Both the position numbers and the translations under genes were made by a program. From positions 157,980 to 221,979 of the forward strand of contig NZ_BMZF01000004.1 of NCBI RefSeq assembly GCF_014652655.1: 64,000 nucleotides of DNA. The letters are read 5' to 3'. This stretch comes from Paramylibacter ulvae (GTDB lineage Bacteria; Pseudomonadota; Alphaproteobacteria; Rhodobacterales; Rhodobacteraceae). The notes under the pieces were generated by a model that worked only from the letters and a program-made list of their open reading frames with translations, searched no databases and had not been told where the DNA came from. This document shows, one piece after another, positions 45,243-55,065 of the stretch (the first letter of the stretch is position 1; every line of letters starts with the position of its first letter).

Positions 45243-46442
45243 ATGAGCGATAAATTCACGGGCAATTTCACCCAACAACAACCCATCCCAGAGGATGCGA
45301 TTGAAGCGGCGGTGCGCGTGATGCGCCATGGGCGGTTGCATCGTTATAATGTGGTTGCGGGTGAAAAATCCGAAACGGCATTGTTAGAGGAAGAATTTGC
45401 GCGTTACGTTGGTGCGAAGTACTGTTTGGCGGTGGCATCTGGTGGATATGCGCTGGCGGCAGCGTTACGTGCGCTGGGAGTTGGTGTGGGTGATACGGTG
45501 TTGACCAATGCATTCACACTTGCACCCGTTCCCGGTGCGATTGCCAATGTCGGCGCGAAACCTGTGTTTGTGGAAACCACGCAAAGCCTTGTGATGGATT
45601 TGGATGATCTGCGTGCAAAAATCGCATCCAGCGGTGCGCGTGTTCTGATGCTGAGCCATATGCGCGGGCATCTGGTGGATATGGATGCGTTGATGGAAAT
45701 TTGTAACGCGGCCGATGTTCAAGTGATTGAAGATTGCGCCCACACGATGGGGGCATTTTGGAATGATGTGCCAAGTGGGCGCCACGGTGTGGTGGGATGT
45801 TATTCCACCCAAACATTCAAACATATGAATTCGGGCGAGGGCGGTTTGTTGGTAACAGATGATGCCGAAGTAATGGCGCGAGCCACGATGTTATCGGGAT
45901 CGTACATGTTATATGATGGTCATAGCGCGGGCGCACCCGCAGAGACATTTAAAGATATTCGTCTTGATACCCCCAATTGTTCGGGGCGCATGGATAACCT
46001 GCGCGCCGCAATTTTGCGCCCGCAACTGCGTGATTTGGATACACAGGTGGCGGCGTGGAATGCACGATATGATGCGGTGGAAAATGGGCTGCGCAATACG
46101 CCAGCGTTGCAGATTGTTGAACGCCCATCGGGTGAACGCATGGTGGGATCATCCATTCAGTTTTTGCTGCCCGATTTTTCACAATCACAGATGCGCGATG
46201 TTTTGAAACGCTGTGCTGTGCGCGGGGTGGAATTGAAATGGTTTGGCGGGGATGAACCAACGGGGTTTACGTCACGCCATAATTCGTGGCGCTATGTTGA
46301 TCCCCAAGAATTGCCCAATACAGATCGCATTCTGGCGGGGTTGATTGATATGCGATTGCCGCTGACATTTTCGCTGGATGATTGTGCGCAGATTGCACGC
46401 ATCATTCGCGAAGAGGTTGGTGTTGTGCACCAAGCAGGATAG
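45243..46442 (+). CDS. DegT/DnrJ/EryC1-family aminotransferase
   Basis: A 399-residue PLP aminotransferase from ATG 45243; the longer open frame from 45063 overlaps gph and is discarded. The PLP lysine is in CYSTQTFKHMNSGEGGLLVTDD, the phosphate-binding region is VASGGYALAAALRALGVGVGD, and the aspartate is in VIEDCAHTMGA. The family makes amino-sugars for surface polysaccharides, or related amines. No sugar-nucleotide genes are adjacent, so the acceptor is unknown. Confidence 0.85.
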   Translation: MSDKFTGNFTQQQPIPEDAIEAAVRVMRHGRLHRYNVVAGEKSETALLEEEFARYVGAKYCLAVASGGYALAAALRALGVGVGDTVLTNAFTLAPVPGAIANVGAKPVFVETTQSLVMDLDDLRAKIASSGARVLMLSHMRGHLVDMDALMEICNAADVQVIEDCAHTMGAFWNDVPSGRHGVVGCYSTQTFKHMNSGEGGLLVTDDAEVMARATMLSGSYMLYDGHSAGAPAETFKDIRLDTPNCSGRMDNLRAAILRPQLRDLDTQVAAWNARYDAVENGLRNTPALQIVERPSGERMVGSSIQFLLPDFSQSQMRDVLKRCAVRGVELKWFGGDEPTGFTSRHNSWRYVDPQELPNTDRILAGLIDMRLPLTFSLDDCAQIARIIREEVGVVHQAG

Positions 46443-46444
46443 GA

Positions 46445-46906
46445 ATGTTGCGCCATGCATTTTACCGATGGCGATCGGGTATTTACCTGTGGCTGGGAAT
46501 CGCGGTGTTTGCGCTGGTGATTTTACCGCGCATTGGGGATGTGGTGATCGGGTATCTGAAACCAACAACGGGGTGTTCCATCACCGCGATTGTTGACGGT
46601 GATACGATTAGCATTGATTGTGAAAATGCCGATGAAACCCGCGCGCGAATTGTCGGGTTGGATACACCCGAATTGGCCAGCGAATGTTTTGATGAATGGA
46701 TTTTGGCGCAGCGTGCGAAATGGTTTTTACGCTGGCGCATTTGGACGGCAAATCACATTGAAACACAAACCCAAGGGCGCGATAAATATCGCCGTCAATT
46801 GGTGCGCGTGAAAATTGACGGCACAGATATCGCAACGTCAATGATTAACGCAAGGCTTGCCCGACCATATGATGGTGGGCGGCGTTCGGGCTGGTGCGAT
46901 AATTAA
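46445..46906 (+). CDS. Thermonuclease (SNase)-family protein
   Basis: A 153-residue protein from ATG 46445, three bases after the aminotransferase stop. A hydrophobic segment at residues ~13-30 is an uncleaved anchor or signal. The OB-fold nuclease domain follows with Asp/Arg/Glu ligands in VDGDTISID, ETRARIVGLDTPELASE and GRDKYRRQLVRVKIDG. All key residues of staphylococcal nuclease seem present. Shares four bases with the convergent sulfotransferase gene. Probably an exported or periplasmic nuclease. Confidence 0.82.
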   Translation: MLRHAFYRWRSGIYLWLGIAVFALVILPRIGDVVIGYLKPTTGCSITAIVDGDTISIDCENADETRARIVGLDTPELASECFDEWILAQRAKWFLRWRIWTANHIETQTQGRDKYRRQLVRVKIDGTDIATSMINARLARPYDGGRRSGWCDN

Positions 46907-47763
46907 TCTGGGCGCCCTTGAAACCACGTATCGGGAATTTGGCGTTTAAAACGCCGACGACAAAATTGATACTGCGGCCAAAGGTGGCGCATAATTTGTT
47001 CATAAATTGGGGCGGGTAGATCCGCAGGGCGCGATGGGTTTTTCACCTTGTCAAACAATGGTTCCACATAATCCACACCCAAAAATTCATAGATGCGTGC
47101 CATTGCATCCACGCTGAACAAGTTTTCAAAGAATTCATAATGGATTTGATCAGGGGTGAAATTCGCATCCAATGCCTTGATACATTTTTTGTAATCAGAC
47201 CGCAGACGAAAATCGCGATTATCCAACATTTCAATTGCGCGTTTGTGTAATTCATCATCCGCAATATCGCGCCGCTCGACGCTTTCCAAAAACCGTACTG
47301 CCGACCAGTGGCGAGCAATCGGATCGCGCATCAGGAATATGATTTTTATGTTTGGGAACAGGGTTTTAACATATTCATATTCGGATGGTTTTAACGCCGT
47401 ATAATGCGGTGTGATTTCACCAAATACGCGTTCATCGGTTACGCGTTCATCAAAAAACGTTCGGTACAAATCACCGTCACCCCCCATTTCAATGCGTTCC
47501 AACACTTGGAATACCTTCTCATCTTGGGGCAGGCCGGTATGTGAATGCGGTTTGGAATATTGGTTGGCCAATCGTTCGAAATAAGGAAACGGCCAACGTT
47601 CGAAATGATCGCGATTGCCAAAGAAATGTAATTCTTTCAATGGGGACATAAAAACCTGTGGATGGTCGCGCAGGGTTTTGGACAGCCACGTTGTGCCAGA
47701 TTTATGCGCACCAACACCCAAAAGAAATGTTTTCCCCGCAAGGTTTGGGTAATCATCTGACAT
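46903..47763 (-). CDS. Sulfotransferase-domain protein
   Basis: A 286-residue PAPS-dependent sulfotransferase. The 5'-phosphosulfate loop is GVGAHKSGTTWLSKTL (residues ~16-31); the 3'-phosphate segment is FLMRDPIARHWSAVRFLESV near 145-165. Resembles heparan sulfate/carbohydrate sulfotransferases more than aryl types. It may sulfate a lipid, glycan or secreted molecule; the partner is unknown. Next to an aminotransferase and before the nuo promoter region. Lacks a signal peptide. Confidence 0.85.
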   Translation of the reverse strand: MSDDYPNLAGKTFLLGVGAHKSGTTWLSKTLRDHPQVFMSPLKELHFFGNRDHFERWPFPYFERLANQYSKPHSHTGLPQDEKVFQVLERIEMGGDGDLYRTFFDERVTDERVFGEITPHYTALKPSEYEYVKTLFPNIKIIFLMRDPIARHWSAVRFLESVERRDIADDELHKRAIEMLDNRDFRLRSDYKKCIKALDANFTPDQIHYEFFENLFSVDAMARIYEFLGVDYVEPLFDKVKNPSRPADLPAPIYEQIMRHLWPQYQFCRRRFKRQIPDTWFQGRPD

Positions 47764-47872
47764 ATATACTTTCCACCAATTGAACTGGATTTATGCCATG
47801 GTTTTGCCCACATGCATAGATATGGTTATCAAAACACAGTCTGGTTTTTTTACAGAACAGTGACACGTCTTG

Positions 47873-47901
47873 TTGACCTCTTAAAACCCAAGGGGTAAAC
47901 C
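47873..47901 (+). promoter_or_regulatory. Candidate promoter of the nuo operon
   Basis: TTGACC (47873-47878) and TAAACC (47896-47901) are spaced by 17 bases, about 50 bases before the nuoA start. The -10 is weak but the spacing is ideal, and this 188-base gap is the only one before nuoA. Confidence 0.4.
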
Positions 47902-47951
47902 CATCCCTGACTCATGGCTTGAAGGCTGTCATTACCGAAGAGGGAAGTCCG

Positions 47952-48317
47952 TTGGACGAACTATTAAGAGAGTATCTTCCGATCCTAATTTTTTTAGGTG
48001 TCGCTGCGGGGCTAGGCCTCGTTTTAATCCTAGCTGCTGTTATCGTTGCTGTTCGCAATCCAGATGCCGAAAAGATTTCCGCATATGAATGTGGGTTCAA
48101 CGCATTTGACGATGCGCGGATGAAATTCGATATCCGATTTTATCTGGTATCCATCCTGTTTATTATCTTTGACCTAGAAGTGGCATTTTTGTTCCCTTGG
48201 GCCGCAAGTTTCCAACATGTTGGGATTGTCGGGTTCTGGTCAATGATGGTGTTCTTGGGCGTGCTGACCATTGGTTTCGCCTATGAGTGGAAAAAGGGAG
48301 CCTTGGAATGGGAGTAG
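47952..48317 (+). CDS. nuoA: NADH-quinone oxidoreductase subunit A
   Basis: A 121-residue membrane subunit of complex I with three spans. A TTG start at 47952 is preferred: AGAGGGAAG (47939-47947) sits just upstream, and the protein then begins [17 protein letters not shown], the usual NuoA start. A longer frame from 47919 also starts on [26 protein letters not shown] and [12 protein letters not shown] are diagnostic. Overlaps nuoB by ten bases. Confidence 0.92.
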   Translation: MDELLREYLPILIFLGVAAGLGLVLILAAVIVAVRNPDAEKISAYECGFNAFDDARMKFDIRFYLVSILFIIFDLEVAFLFPWAASFQHVGIVGFWSMMVFLGVLTIGFAYEWKKGALEWE

Positions 48318-48841
48318 TCACATCACCCAATACCGCAGGCGCGGATAAGGATGTTGCAACAGCGGCGTTGAATGCCGAATTGCAAGACAAGGGTTTTCTG
48401 GTCACGTCATCTGCGGATGTTATCAACTGGGCGCGCACAGGATCGTTGCACTGGATGACATTTGGTTTGGCCTGTTGTGCGGTTGAAATGATGCACACCG
48501 CGATGCCACGTTATGACATGGAACGTTTTGGGACCGCACCGCGTGCATCCCCACGTCAATCTGATTTGATGATCGTTGCGGGAACGCTGACCAATAAAAT
48601 GGCACCAGCATTGCGTAAAGTTTACGACCAAATGCCAGAACCACGTTATGTGATTTCCATGGGATCATGTGCGAATGGCGGCGGGTATTACCATTATTCA
48701 TACAGCGTTGTACGCGGGTGCGATCGTATCGTGCCTGTTGATGTGTATGTGCCCGGTTGCCCACCCACAGCAGAAGCATTGCTTTATGGTATCTTGCAAC
48801 TGCAACGCAAAATTCGCCGTACCGGCACGATTGTAAGGTAA
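48308..48841 (+). CDS. nuoB: NADH-quinone oxidoreductase subunit B
   Basis: A 177-residue peripheral subunit carrying cluster N2. The ligands are visible: [16 protein letters not shown] and [14 protein letters not shown]. Starts at ATG 48308 within the nuoA end; a GTG seven codons earlier is unlikely. N2 passes electrons to quinone at the NuoB/NuoD interface. The N-terminal ~30 residues are variable, as usual. Confidence 0.94.
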   Translation: MGVVTSPNTAGADKDVATAALNAELQDKGFLVTSSADVINWARTGSLHWMTFGLACCAVEMMHTAMPRYDMERFGTAPRASPRQSDLMIVAGTLTNKMAPALRKVYDQMPEPRYVISMGSCANGGGYYHYSYSVVRGCDRIVPVDVYVPGCPPTAEALLYGILQLQRKIRRTGTIVR

Positions 48842-48847
48842 CTTGAT

Positions 48848-49459
48848 ATGAGCGCTGAACTACTCGAACTGGGCGAAGTGATTGCGATCAAGCAAGAAGC
48901 CGCTGTGGTCAGTTTTGATGTGAATAAAATGGGCGAATTGGTGTTGACCGTTCACGCCAATAAAATTCCCGAGTTGGTTGATTTCTTGCGCGGCAATTCC
49001 GCGATGAAATTTTCCACGTTGATTGATATAACGGCGGTGGATTATCCAACCCGCGCCACGCGATTTGAAATCGTTTACCATTTCTTGTCGATGTACACGA
49101 ACCAACGTATCCGTCTAAAGGCGGCAATTGCGGATGGTGATTTGGTGCCATCGATCACCGATATTCACCCATCGGCCAATTGGTACGAACGCGAAGTGTT
49201 TGACATGTATGGCATCATGTTCACAGGCCACCCTGATCTACGTCGTTTGCTGACAGATTATGGTTTCCGCGGATATCCATTGCGCAAAGATTTCCCAACA
49301 ACGGGTTACAACGAATTGCGTTATGACGAAGTTGAAAAGCGCGTGGTTTATGAACCCGTGTCATTGGTGCAAGAATATCGCCAGTTTGATTTCATGTCCC
49401 CATGGGAAGGTGCCGAATATATCCTGCCTGGTGATGACAAAGCAGAAGGGGCGAAATGA
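48848..49459 (+). CDS. nuoC: NADH-quinone oxidoreductase subunit C
   Basis: A 203-residue peripheral subunit (30 kDa type). Conserved [23 protein letters not shown], then [43 protein letters not shown], the family signature. Separate from nuoD, unlike E. coli NuoCD. Stop overlaps nuoD by four bases. Confidence 0.95.
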   Translation: MSAELLELGEVIAIKQEAAVVSFDVNKMGELVLTVHANKIPELVDFLRGNSAMKFSTLIDITAVDYPTRATRFEIVYHFLSMYTNQRIRLKAAIADGDLVPSITDIHPSANWYEREVFDMYGIMFTGHPDLRRLLTDYGFRGYPLRKDFPTTGYNELRYDEVEKRVVYEPVSLVQEYRQFDFMSPWEGAEYILPGDDKAEGAK

Positions 49460-50667
49460 TGGACGGTAATTTCAACGACGCCCAAACAGGCGAACAGCGT
49501 ATCCGTAATTTCAACATCAACTTTGGCCCACAGCACCCTGCGGCGCATGGTGTGTTGCGCTTGGTTTTGGAACTGGATGGCGAAATCGTAGAACGCTGCG
49601 ATCCCCATGTCGGCCTGTTGCATCGCGGTACAGAAAAGCTGATGGAAAGCAGAACATATCTGCAAAACCTGCCGTATTTCGACCGTTTGGATTATGTGGC
49701 ACCGATGAACCAAGAACATGCTTGGTGTTTGGCGATTGAAAAACTAACGGGTGTTGAGGTTCCGCGCCGTGCGTCCTTGATCCGCGTGTTGTTCTGTGAA
49801 ATCGGGCGGATTTTGAACCACCTGATGAACGTTACAACACAGGCGATGGATGTTGGTGCGCTAACACCTCCGCTTTGGGGTTTTGAAGAACGTGAAAAAT
49901 TGATGATTTTTTATGAACGCGCATCGGGTGCTCGTCTGCACGCGGCCTATTTCCGCCCCGGCGGCGTTCATCAGGATCTGCCACAAGATTTGATCGACGA
50001 TATCATGCAATGGACGATGGAATTCCCAGAGATCCTTGGTGATATTGACGGATTGCTCACCGAAAACCGCATTTTCAAACAACGTAATGTTGATATCGCG
50101 GTTGTCACTGAACAAGAAGCGCTTGATTGGGGTTTCTCTGGTGTAATGGTGCGCGGGTCTGGCATGGCTTGGGATTTGCGCCGTGCGCAGCCTTATGAAT
50201 GCTATAACGAATTTGAATTTGATATTCCTGTTGGCAAAAACGGCGATTGCTATGATCGTTACCTGTGCCGGATGCAGGAAATGCGCGAAAGCATCAAAAT
50301 CATTCAGCAATGTATCAAGAAATTGGATGAATCCACGGGTGATGTATTGGCGCGTGGTAAACTGACACCGCCATCGCGTGGTGACATGAAAACATCGATG
50401 GAAGCCTTGATCCACCATTTCAAACTTTACACCGAAGGGTTCAAAGTACCAGAAGGCGAAGTTTACGTCGCGGTCGAGGCCCCGAAAGGTGAGTTTGGTG
50501 TTTATTTGGTGTCAGATGGTTCCAACAAACCGTATAAATCGAAAATCCGCGCCCCAGGCTACCCCCATCTGGCGGCGATGGATCACATCAGCAAGGGTCA
50601 CCAATTGGCCGATGTTGCTGCGATTATCGGGACACTTGATATCGTGTTTGGGGAGATCGACCGTTAA
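49456..50667 (+). CDS. nuoD: NADH-quinone oxidoreductase subunit D
   Basis: A 403-residue subunit forming the quinone site with Nuo[38 protein letters not shown] and the C-terminal [29 protein letters not shown] are diagnostic. Two adjacent ATG codons (49456, 49459) are possible starts. The TAA stop overlaps the ATG of the exported protein that follows (TAATG), so that gene is coupled to nuoD. Confidence 0.95.
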   Translation: MMDGNFNDAQTGEQRIRNFNINFGPQHPAAHGVLRLVLELDGEIVERCDPHVGLLHRGTEKLMESRTYLQNLPYFDRLDYVAPMNQEHAWCLAIEKLTGVEVPRRASLIRVLFCEIGRILNHLMNVTTQAMDVGALTPPLWGFEEREKLMIFYERASGARLHAAYFRPGGVHQDLPQDLIDDIMQWTMEFPEILGDIDGLLTENRIFKQRNVDIAVVTEQEALDWGFSGVMVRGSGMAWDLRRAQPYECYNEFEFDIPVGKNGDCYDRYLCRMQEMRESIKIIQQCIKKLDESTGDVLARGKLTPPSRGDMKTSMEALIHHFKLYTEGFKVPEGEVYVAVEAPKGEFGVYLVSDGSNKPYKSKIRAPGYPHLAAMDHISKGHQLADVAAIIGTLDIVFGEIDR

Positions 50668-51146
50668 TGGTAAAATCAGTCTATAGTTTTGGTTTTGTGA
50701 GTGCGTTGTTTGTTTCAATTTCTGCACTGGTGAATCCCGTGCAAGCGCAGGATAATCAAAACGTGGGCTGGGGGCAATTTTTTGCCACCATCAGCGAAAC
50801 ACCTGAAAAATATGTTGATAATGTAAAAAACTGTCCGGTTTGGAATGACGCAGAAGAGCTGTGCGAAACCATCGAAAAATTTTACGGCCCGCTGATTGAT
50901 CCAGCAACGGGTGGTGCAAATGTTGTTGATGACCCGCGTGCTGTGAAATTCATTTTGGCCATCATCACTAATGGAATTTTTGTCTCTAACAGAAGCCCGC
51001 GTGAACGTTTGAAATGCCCAGCGACTTGGCAACCAGACGCGCCGTTGATTACCCCAACGTTTAAAACCAATGAAATGCTTGTGCGTGTGCGCAAATATGA
51101 ATCTGGCATCGTTGGGCAATCCTGTTTGTTAGAGCTTGTGGAGTAA
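50667..51146 (+). CDS. Exported protein inserted between nuoD and nuoE, unknown
   Basis: A 159-residue protein with a Sec signal peptide (cleavage after PVQAQ, ~28). The mature part has cysteines in [15 protein letters not shown], then KCPATW and QSCLLELVE, which may form disulfides in the periplasm. No known domain recognised. It starts in TAATG at the nuoD stop and ends four bases before nuoE, so it is made with complex I. A periplasmic protein in the middle of a complex I operon is unusual. Confidence 0.75.
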   Translation: MVKSVYSFGFVSALFVSISALVNPVQAQDNQNVGWGQFFATISETPEKYVDNVKNCPVWNDAEELCETIEKFYGPLIDPATGGANVVDDPRAVKFILAIITNGIFVSNRSPRERLKCPATWQPDAPLITPTFKTNEMLVRVRKYESGIVGQSCLLELVE

Positions 51147-51150
51147 GAAA

Positions 51151-51894
51151 ATGTCACTTCGTCGTTTGCACCCTGAACAGCCAGATAGCTTTAAGTTCAC
51201 CGCTGCCAATTTAAAATGGGCCAAAGCTCAGATGAAAAAATATCCAAAGGGACGTCAGGCTTCCGCCGTGATCCCTTTGTTGTGGCGCGCTCAAGAACAA
51301 GAAAGCTGGCTATCCAAACCCGCGATCGAAGCCGTGGCAGATATGCTTGATATGGCCTATATCCGCGTGCTGGAAGTGGCGACATTTTATTTCATGTTCC
51401 AATTGGCACCTGTTGGCAATGTTGCCCATTTTCAGGTCTGTGGCACGACATCATGCATGATTTGTGGCGCCGAAGATTTGATCGGTGTGTGTAAATCCAT
51501 GATCGCCAAGAATGCACATCAGATTTCTGATAATGGCAAGTTTAGCTGGGAAGAAGTTGAATGTCTGGGTGCTTGTTCAAACGCACCGATGGTGCAGATT
51601 GGCAAAGATTTCTACGAAGATTTAACCGCGGAGTCTTTTCGCGAAATTATTAATGCTTTTGATCGCGGCGAGGTGCCAACACCTGGTCCGCAAAACGGCC
51701 GTTATGCGGCTGAACCATTGTCTGGGCTAACAAGTCTTACAGACATGAATACAGGCCAGCATTCGCATAATGCATCCGCTGGTTTGGCATTGGAATACGG
51801 AGATACGATTAAACGTATCCAAGGTAATGAAGTTCCAATTTTAAAATCGCGGACAACAGCCGCAAAGAAAAAGCCCGCCAAAACGACGGGTTAA
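51151..51894 (+). CDS. nuoE: NADH-quinone oxidoreductase subunit E
   Basis: A 247-residue subunit of the NADH module, started at ATG 51151. The [2Fe-2S] ligands are in [14 protein letters not shown] and CLGACSNAP. The first ~160 residues are the standard 24 kDa fold; the remaining ~85 are an extra tail ending in the basic [16 protein letters not shown]. In related genera this tail can continue into a helix-hairpin-helix domain; here that domain is in the separate next gene. Confidence 0.92.
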   Translation: MSLRRLHPEQPDSFKFTAANLKWAKAQMKKYPKGRQASAVIPLLWRAQEQESWLSKPAIEAVADMLDMAYIRVLEVATFYFMFQLAPVGNVAHFQVCGTTSCMICGAEDLIGVCKSMIAKNAHQISDNGKFSWEEVECLGACSNAPMVQIGKDFYEDLTAESFREIINAFDRGEVPTPGPQNGRYAAEPLSGLTSLTDMNTGQHSHNASAGLALEYGDTIKRIQGNEVPILKSRTTAAKKKPAKTTG

Positions 51895-51917
51895 GTTTCT
51901 AATGGGGAGTATTTAAA

Positions 51918-52979
51918 ATGACGAATACGAATTCAAATAACAGCACCTGCAATTTAATTTGCTGGTTGTTGGCCATTGCGGGCGGTTTGGTTTTGGCCAA
52001 AATGATCGCATCGAACCTTTTGGTTGGTTTGATCATCGCAATCATCGCGGCATTATTGCTGTCTTGGTTGTTGCGCACAATTTTTTGTTCAAAATCAAAC
52101 GACGTTGTTGATTCAGGAATAAACACCGCCGCAAGCGTTGGTGCCGGTGCTGCCGCATTGGGCGCCGCTGCTGCTGCGAAAACTGCCAAGGCAGCATCCG
52201 ATACAGCGAGCGCTGCAAAAGATACTGCTGGTGATGTAGCGTCTGCTGCAAAAGATACCACATCGACAACGGCTGCTGGCTTTACATCCGCTGCTGAATC
52301 CGCTGCGGACACAACCAAAGGGGCGGCCAAGGCCACAACAGCCAAAGCGAAAACAGCGGCGAAATCTACCGCGGGCAAAACGAAAACTGCGGCCAAGACT
52401 ACAACGGCCAAGACGACAACGGCGGCCAAGACGACAACGGCGAAAACAAAAACCGCCGCAAAATCAACTGCGGCAAAGACGAAAACCGCAGCAAAGAGCA
52501 CAGCGTCAAAAACGACGACGACAGCGAAGTCTGCTGCGAAAACCACAACGGCCAAGGCGAAGACTGCCGCAAAATCAACTGCGGCAAAGACAAAAACTGC
52601 TGCTGCGAAAGCACCGGCAAAGGCGGCCAGCACTGCGAAAACGGCGGCCAAGAAAACCACTGCTACTGCGAAAACTACTGCCGCGAAAAAGCCAGCAGCC
52701 AAAAAGGTCGCGGGTCCCAAGCTTTATAAAAAAGCACCAGCCAAGACCGATGATTTGAAATTGATTTCGGGTGTTGGTCCAAAACTGGAAGGCACATTGA
52801 ACGACATTGGTATTTATCAATTCGTACAGGTTGCCGATTGGAAAAAAGCGGACATCACATTTGTTGACGAGCGCCTTACATTTAAGGGTCGTATCGAGCG
52901 TGATGGCTGGGTTAAACAAGCGAAAATTCTGGCTAAAGGTGGCGAAACAGAATTTTCAAAGAAAAAGAAAAAAGCTTAG
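51918..52979 (+). CDS. Membrane-anchored Ala/Lys-rich protein with helix-hairpin-helix C-terminus
   Basis: A 353-residue protein: two hydrophobic segments at ~12-31 and ~33-55, then residues ~72-272 of repeated Ala/Lys/Thr motifs (TAAKSTAAKTKTAAK-like) resembling bacterial histone H1 tails, then from ~278 a C-terminal domain LKLISGVGPKLEGTLND with a helix-hairpin-helix look and GWVKQAKILAKGGETEF. That C-terminal domain is often fused to NuoE in Rhodobacterales, so this may be a split version. GGGGAG lies before the ATG. Possible roles: complex I assembly factor, or tethering nucleic acid to the membrane. Not established. Confidence 0.75.
   Translation: MTNTNSNNSTCNLICWLLAIAGGLVLAKMIASNLLVGLIIAIIAALLLSWLLRTIFCSKSNDVVDSGINTAASVGAGAAALGAAAAAKTAKAASDTASAAKDTAGDVASAAKDTTSTTAAGFTSAAESAADTTKGAAKATTAKAKTAAKSTAGKTKTAAKTTTAKTTTAAKTTTAKTKTAAKSTAAKTKTAAKSTASKTTTTAKSAAKTTTAKAKTAAKSTAAKTKTAAAKAPAKAASTAKTAAKKTTATAKTTAAKKPAAKKVAGPKLYKKAPAKTDDLKLISGVGPKLEGTLNDIGIYQFVQVADWKKADITFVDERLTFKGRIERDGWVKQAKILAKGGETEFSKKKKKA
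52455..52591 (+). repeat. Internal direct repeats in the Ala/Lys-rich gene
   Basis: An exact 26-base repeat occurs at 52455-52480 and 52566-52591, 111 bases apart, an in-frame distance of 37 codons. Many shorter near-repeats surround it (52320-52700). Unequal recombination could add or remove whole blocks without a frameshift, so the tail length probably varies between strains. Confidence 0.75.
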
Positions 52980-53010
52980 GCCGCAAGCCTGAGCCATAAA
53001 GGAAGAACAG

Positions 53011-53229
53011 GTGGCCCCTGACCAAGATCCAAAACGTGCCAAGGCACGGATCGCATCGATTGTTATTCTTGTAACGATGGTTGTTTGGATGGGGGCCTCT
53101 TGGATTGGCGGGCAAATCGGATTACCAACGCGGTTCGCGTTTTTGTTCGATTTTGCCGCATTAGCAGCGCTTTTTTGGGCGCTGGTTGTTTTGTTTCAAG
53201 TCTGGCGCGAGAGCCAGAAAAAAGGATGA
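53011..53229 (+). CDS. DUF5337 membrane protein of the nuo operon
   Basis: A 72-residue protein with two hydrophobic spans at ~13-34 and ~42-63, starting at a GTG after AGGAAG. The pattern DPKRAKARIASIVILVTMVVWMGASWIGGQIGLPTRFAFLFDFAALAAL matches DUF5337, known from Rhodobacterales complex I operons. Ends just before nuoF. May stabilise the membrane arm or the NADH module; no activity known. Confidence 0.85.
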   Translation: MAPDQDPKRAKARIASIVILVTMVVWMGASWIGGQIGLPTRFAFLFDFAALAALFWALVVLFQVWRESQKKG

Positions 53230-53235
53230 ATGAAG

Positions 53236-54531
53236 ATGCTTGCAGATAAAGATCGTATCTTTACAAACCTCTATGGGATGCATGACCGTACATTGCGTGG
53301 CGCCAAACAGCGCGGGCATTGGTCTGGCACTTCGAAATTCATCAAAAATGGTCGCGACTGGATCATTGATGAAATGAAAAAATCGGGGCTTCGCGGCCGT
53401 GGTGGTGCGGGTTTCCCGACGGGTTTGAAATGGTCATTCATGCCAAAAGAATCCGATGGTCGCCCATCATATCTGGTTGTGAACGCCGATGAATCAGAAC
53501 CAGGCACATGTAAAGACCGCGAAATCATGCGCCACGATCCCCATACATTGGTCGAGGGCTGTTTGATCGCAGGTTTCGCCATGGGTGCAAACGCTGGTTA
53601 CATTTATATCCGTGGTGAATTCATCCGCGAACGCGAAGCATTACAGGCTGCGATTGACGAAGCATATGATGCGGGCTTGCTCGGTAAAAATGCCGCAAAA
53701 TCCGGTTGGGATTTTGATCTGTATCTGCATCACGGTGCGGGTGCGTATATCTGTGGTGAAGAAACTGCATTGCTTGAAAGCCTAGAGGGCAAAAAAGGCA
53801 TGCCGCGTATGAAACCACCGTTTCCTGCGGGTGCGGGGCTTTATGGTTGCCCGACAACCGTGAACAATGTGGAATCGATTGCCGTTGTACCAACAATCCT
53901 GCGCCGTGGTGCGGATTGGTTTTCAAGCTTTGGCCGTGAAAATAACGCAGGCACAAAATTGTTTGCGATTTCTGGTCACGTTGAAAACCCATGCGTGGTG
54001 GAAGAGGCGATGTCGATCCCATTACAAGAATTGTTAGAAAAACATTGTGGTGGTGTGCGCGGTGGTTGGAAAAACCTCAAGGCCGTGATCCCAGGTGGGT
54101 CATCTGTGCCAATGCTGCCAGCCGCAACATGTAACGATGCGATCATGGACTTTGATTGGCTGCGTGAACAACGTTCCGGGCTTGGCACCGCGGCTGTGAT
54201 CGTGATGGATCAAAACACCGATGTGATCAAGGCGATCTGGCGTTTGTCTAAATTTTACAAACATGAATCATGTGGGCAATGCACACCGTGTCGCGAAGGG
54301 ACGGGTTGGATGATGCGCGTGATGGATCGTTTGGTAACGGGCGATGCAGAACCCGAAGAAATCGATATGTTGTTGGATGTGACCAAACAAGTAGAAGGCC
54401 ACACAATTTGTGCGCTGGGTGATGCGGCAGCTTGGCCGATCCAAGGTTTGATCCGCCATTTCCGCGATGAAATCGAAGACCGTATTAAACACAAACGCAC
54501 AGGGCGCGTCAGCGCGGTTGCGGCAGAGTAG
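53236..54531 (+). CDS. nuoF: NADH-quinone oxidoreductase subunit F
   Basis: A 431-residue subunit that binds NADH, FMN and cluster N3. [16 protein letters not shown] binds nucleotide; the C-terminal [15 protein letters not shown] with the later CALGD holds the [4Fe-4S] cysteines. I prefer ATG 53236 because AAGGA at 53222-53226 gives better spacing; ATG 53230 is also possible and adds two residues. Confidence 0.94.
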   Translation: MLADKDRIFTNLYGMHDRTLRGAKQRGHWSGTSKFIKNGRDWIIDEMKKSGLRGRGGAGFPTGLKWSFMPKESDGRPSYLVVNADESEPGTCKDREIMRHDPHTLVEGCLIAGFAMGANAGYIYIRGEFIREREALQAAIDEAYDAGLLGKNAAKSGWDFDLYLHHGAGAYICGEETALLESLEGKKGMPRMKPPFPAGAGLYGCPTTVNNVESIAVVPTILRRGADWFSSFGRENNAGTKLFAISGHVENPCVVEEAMSIPLQELLEKHCGGVRGGWKNLKAVIPGGSSVPMLPAATCNDAIMDFDWLREQRSGLGTAAVIVMDQNTDVIKAIWRLSKFYKHESCGQCTPCREGTGWMMRVMDRLVTGDAEPEEIDMLLDVTKQVEGHTICALGDAAAWPIQGLIRHFRDEIEDRIKHKRTGRVSAVAAE

Positions 54532-54563
54532 TAGCAAGTTTCACCAAGTACCGGAGCAGGTTT

Positions 54564-55055
54564 ATGCGAAAGGGAACAAAAATTGGCTTACCCAGCGTGG
54601 CACTATGCTTTGCGTTGTTTGGCTGCACCACGGGTGGTGGTGGCAGCGTGGGTGTGCCTATGAACTTTGTTCCGACATCGGAAAAACTGTTGAAGGTGCA
54701 AACGGATTTCTTGGATGATGTTGCGGAGGCGGAAATTGCATCTCGCATGGTTTCATTATGCCCTGATTATAAATTTAACCCAGATGAAAATGAGCGGGTG
54801 ATCGAGAAATTCGCCATTCGCACCAGTGTTCTGGAAGGGCGCGATGATGTGCCTGCGCGCGAATACGAATACTTTCAACGTGGTGCGGGTAGTTTGATGA
54901 AAACGCGCCATTCAAAACAAATCATTGCAGAAAAGCTCAGTGAAAATTTGGAACGCCTTGGCATCACGCGCGAAAATTTCACACAGTTTTGTACTGTCGC
55001 CGATGAACAATACGCAAAGCGCACCCAGATCGGGCGCTTTTTGAAAAAGAAATAG
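54564..55055 (+). CDS. DUF5333-like lipoprotein between nuoF and nuoG
   Basis: A 163-residue protein with a lipoprotein signal and lipobox FALFGC (Cys ~21). The mature part includes FLDDVAEAEIASRMVSLCPDY and NFTQFCTVADEQYAKRTQIGRFLKKK. The second of these matches the C-terminal pattern of the next exported protein (TFC-x-(L/V)-(G/A)-x-x-(Q/E)...Q-x-G-x-x-L), so the two look like paralogues. GGAGCAGG precedes the ATG. Related to DUF5333, a Rhodobacterales nuo-operon family of unknown role. Confidence 0.7.
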   Translation: MRKGTKIGLPSVALCFALFGCTTGGGGSVGVPMNFVPTSEKLLKVQTDFLDDVAEAEIASRMVSLCPDYKFNPDENERVIEKFAIRTSVLEGRDDVPAREYEYFQRGAGSLMKTRHSKQIIAEKLSENLERLGITRENFTQFCTVADEQYAKRTQIGRFLKKK

Positions 55056-55065
55056 GGGGATGAAT

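Noticed and set aside
51899-52720. Long minus-strand frame of 273 codons opposite the Ala/Lys-rich gene
   Set aside because: It encodes monotonous Phe/Ala/Val sequence that is just the complement of the repetitive Ala/Lys codons, lacks a ribosome site and lies against operon direction.
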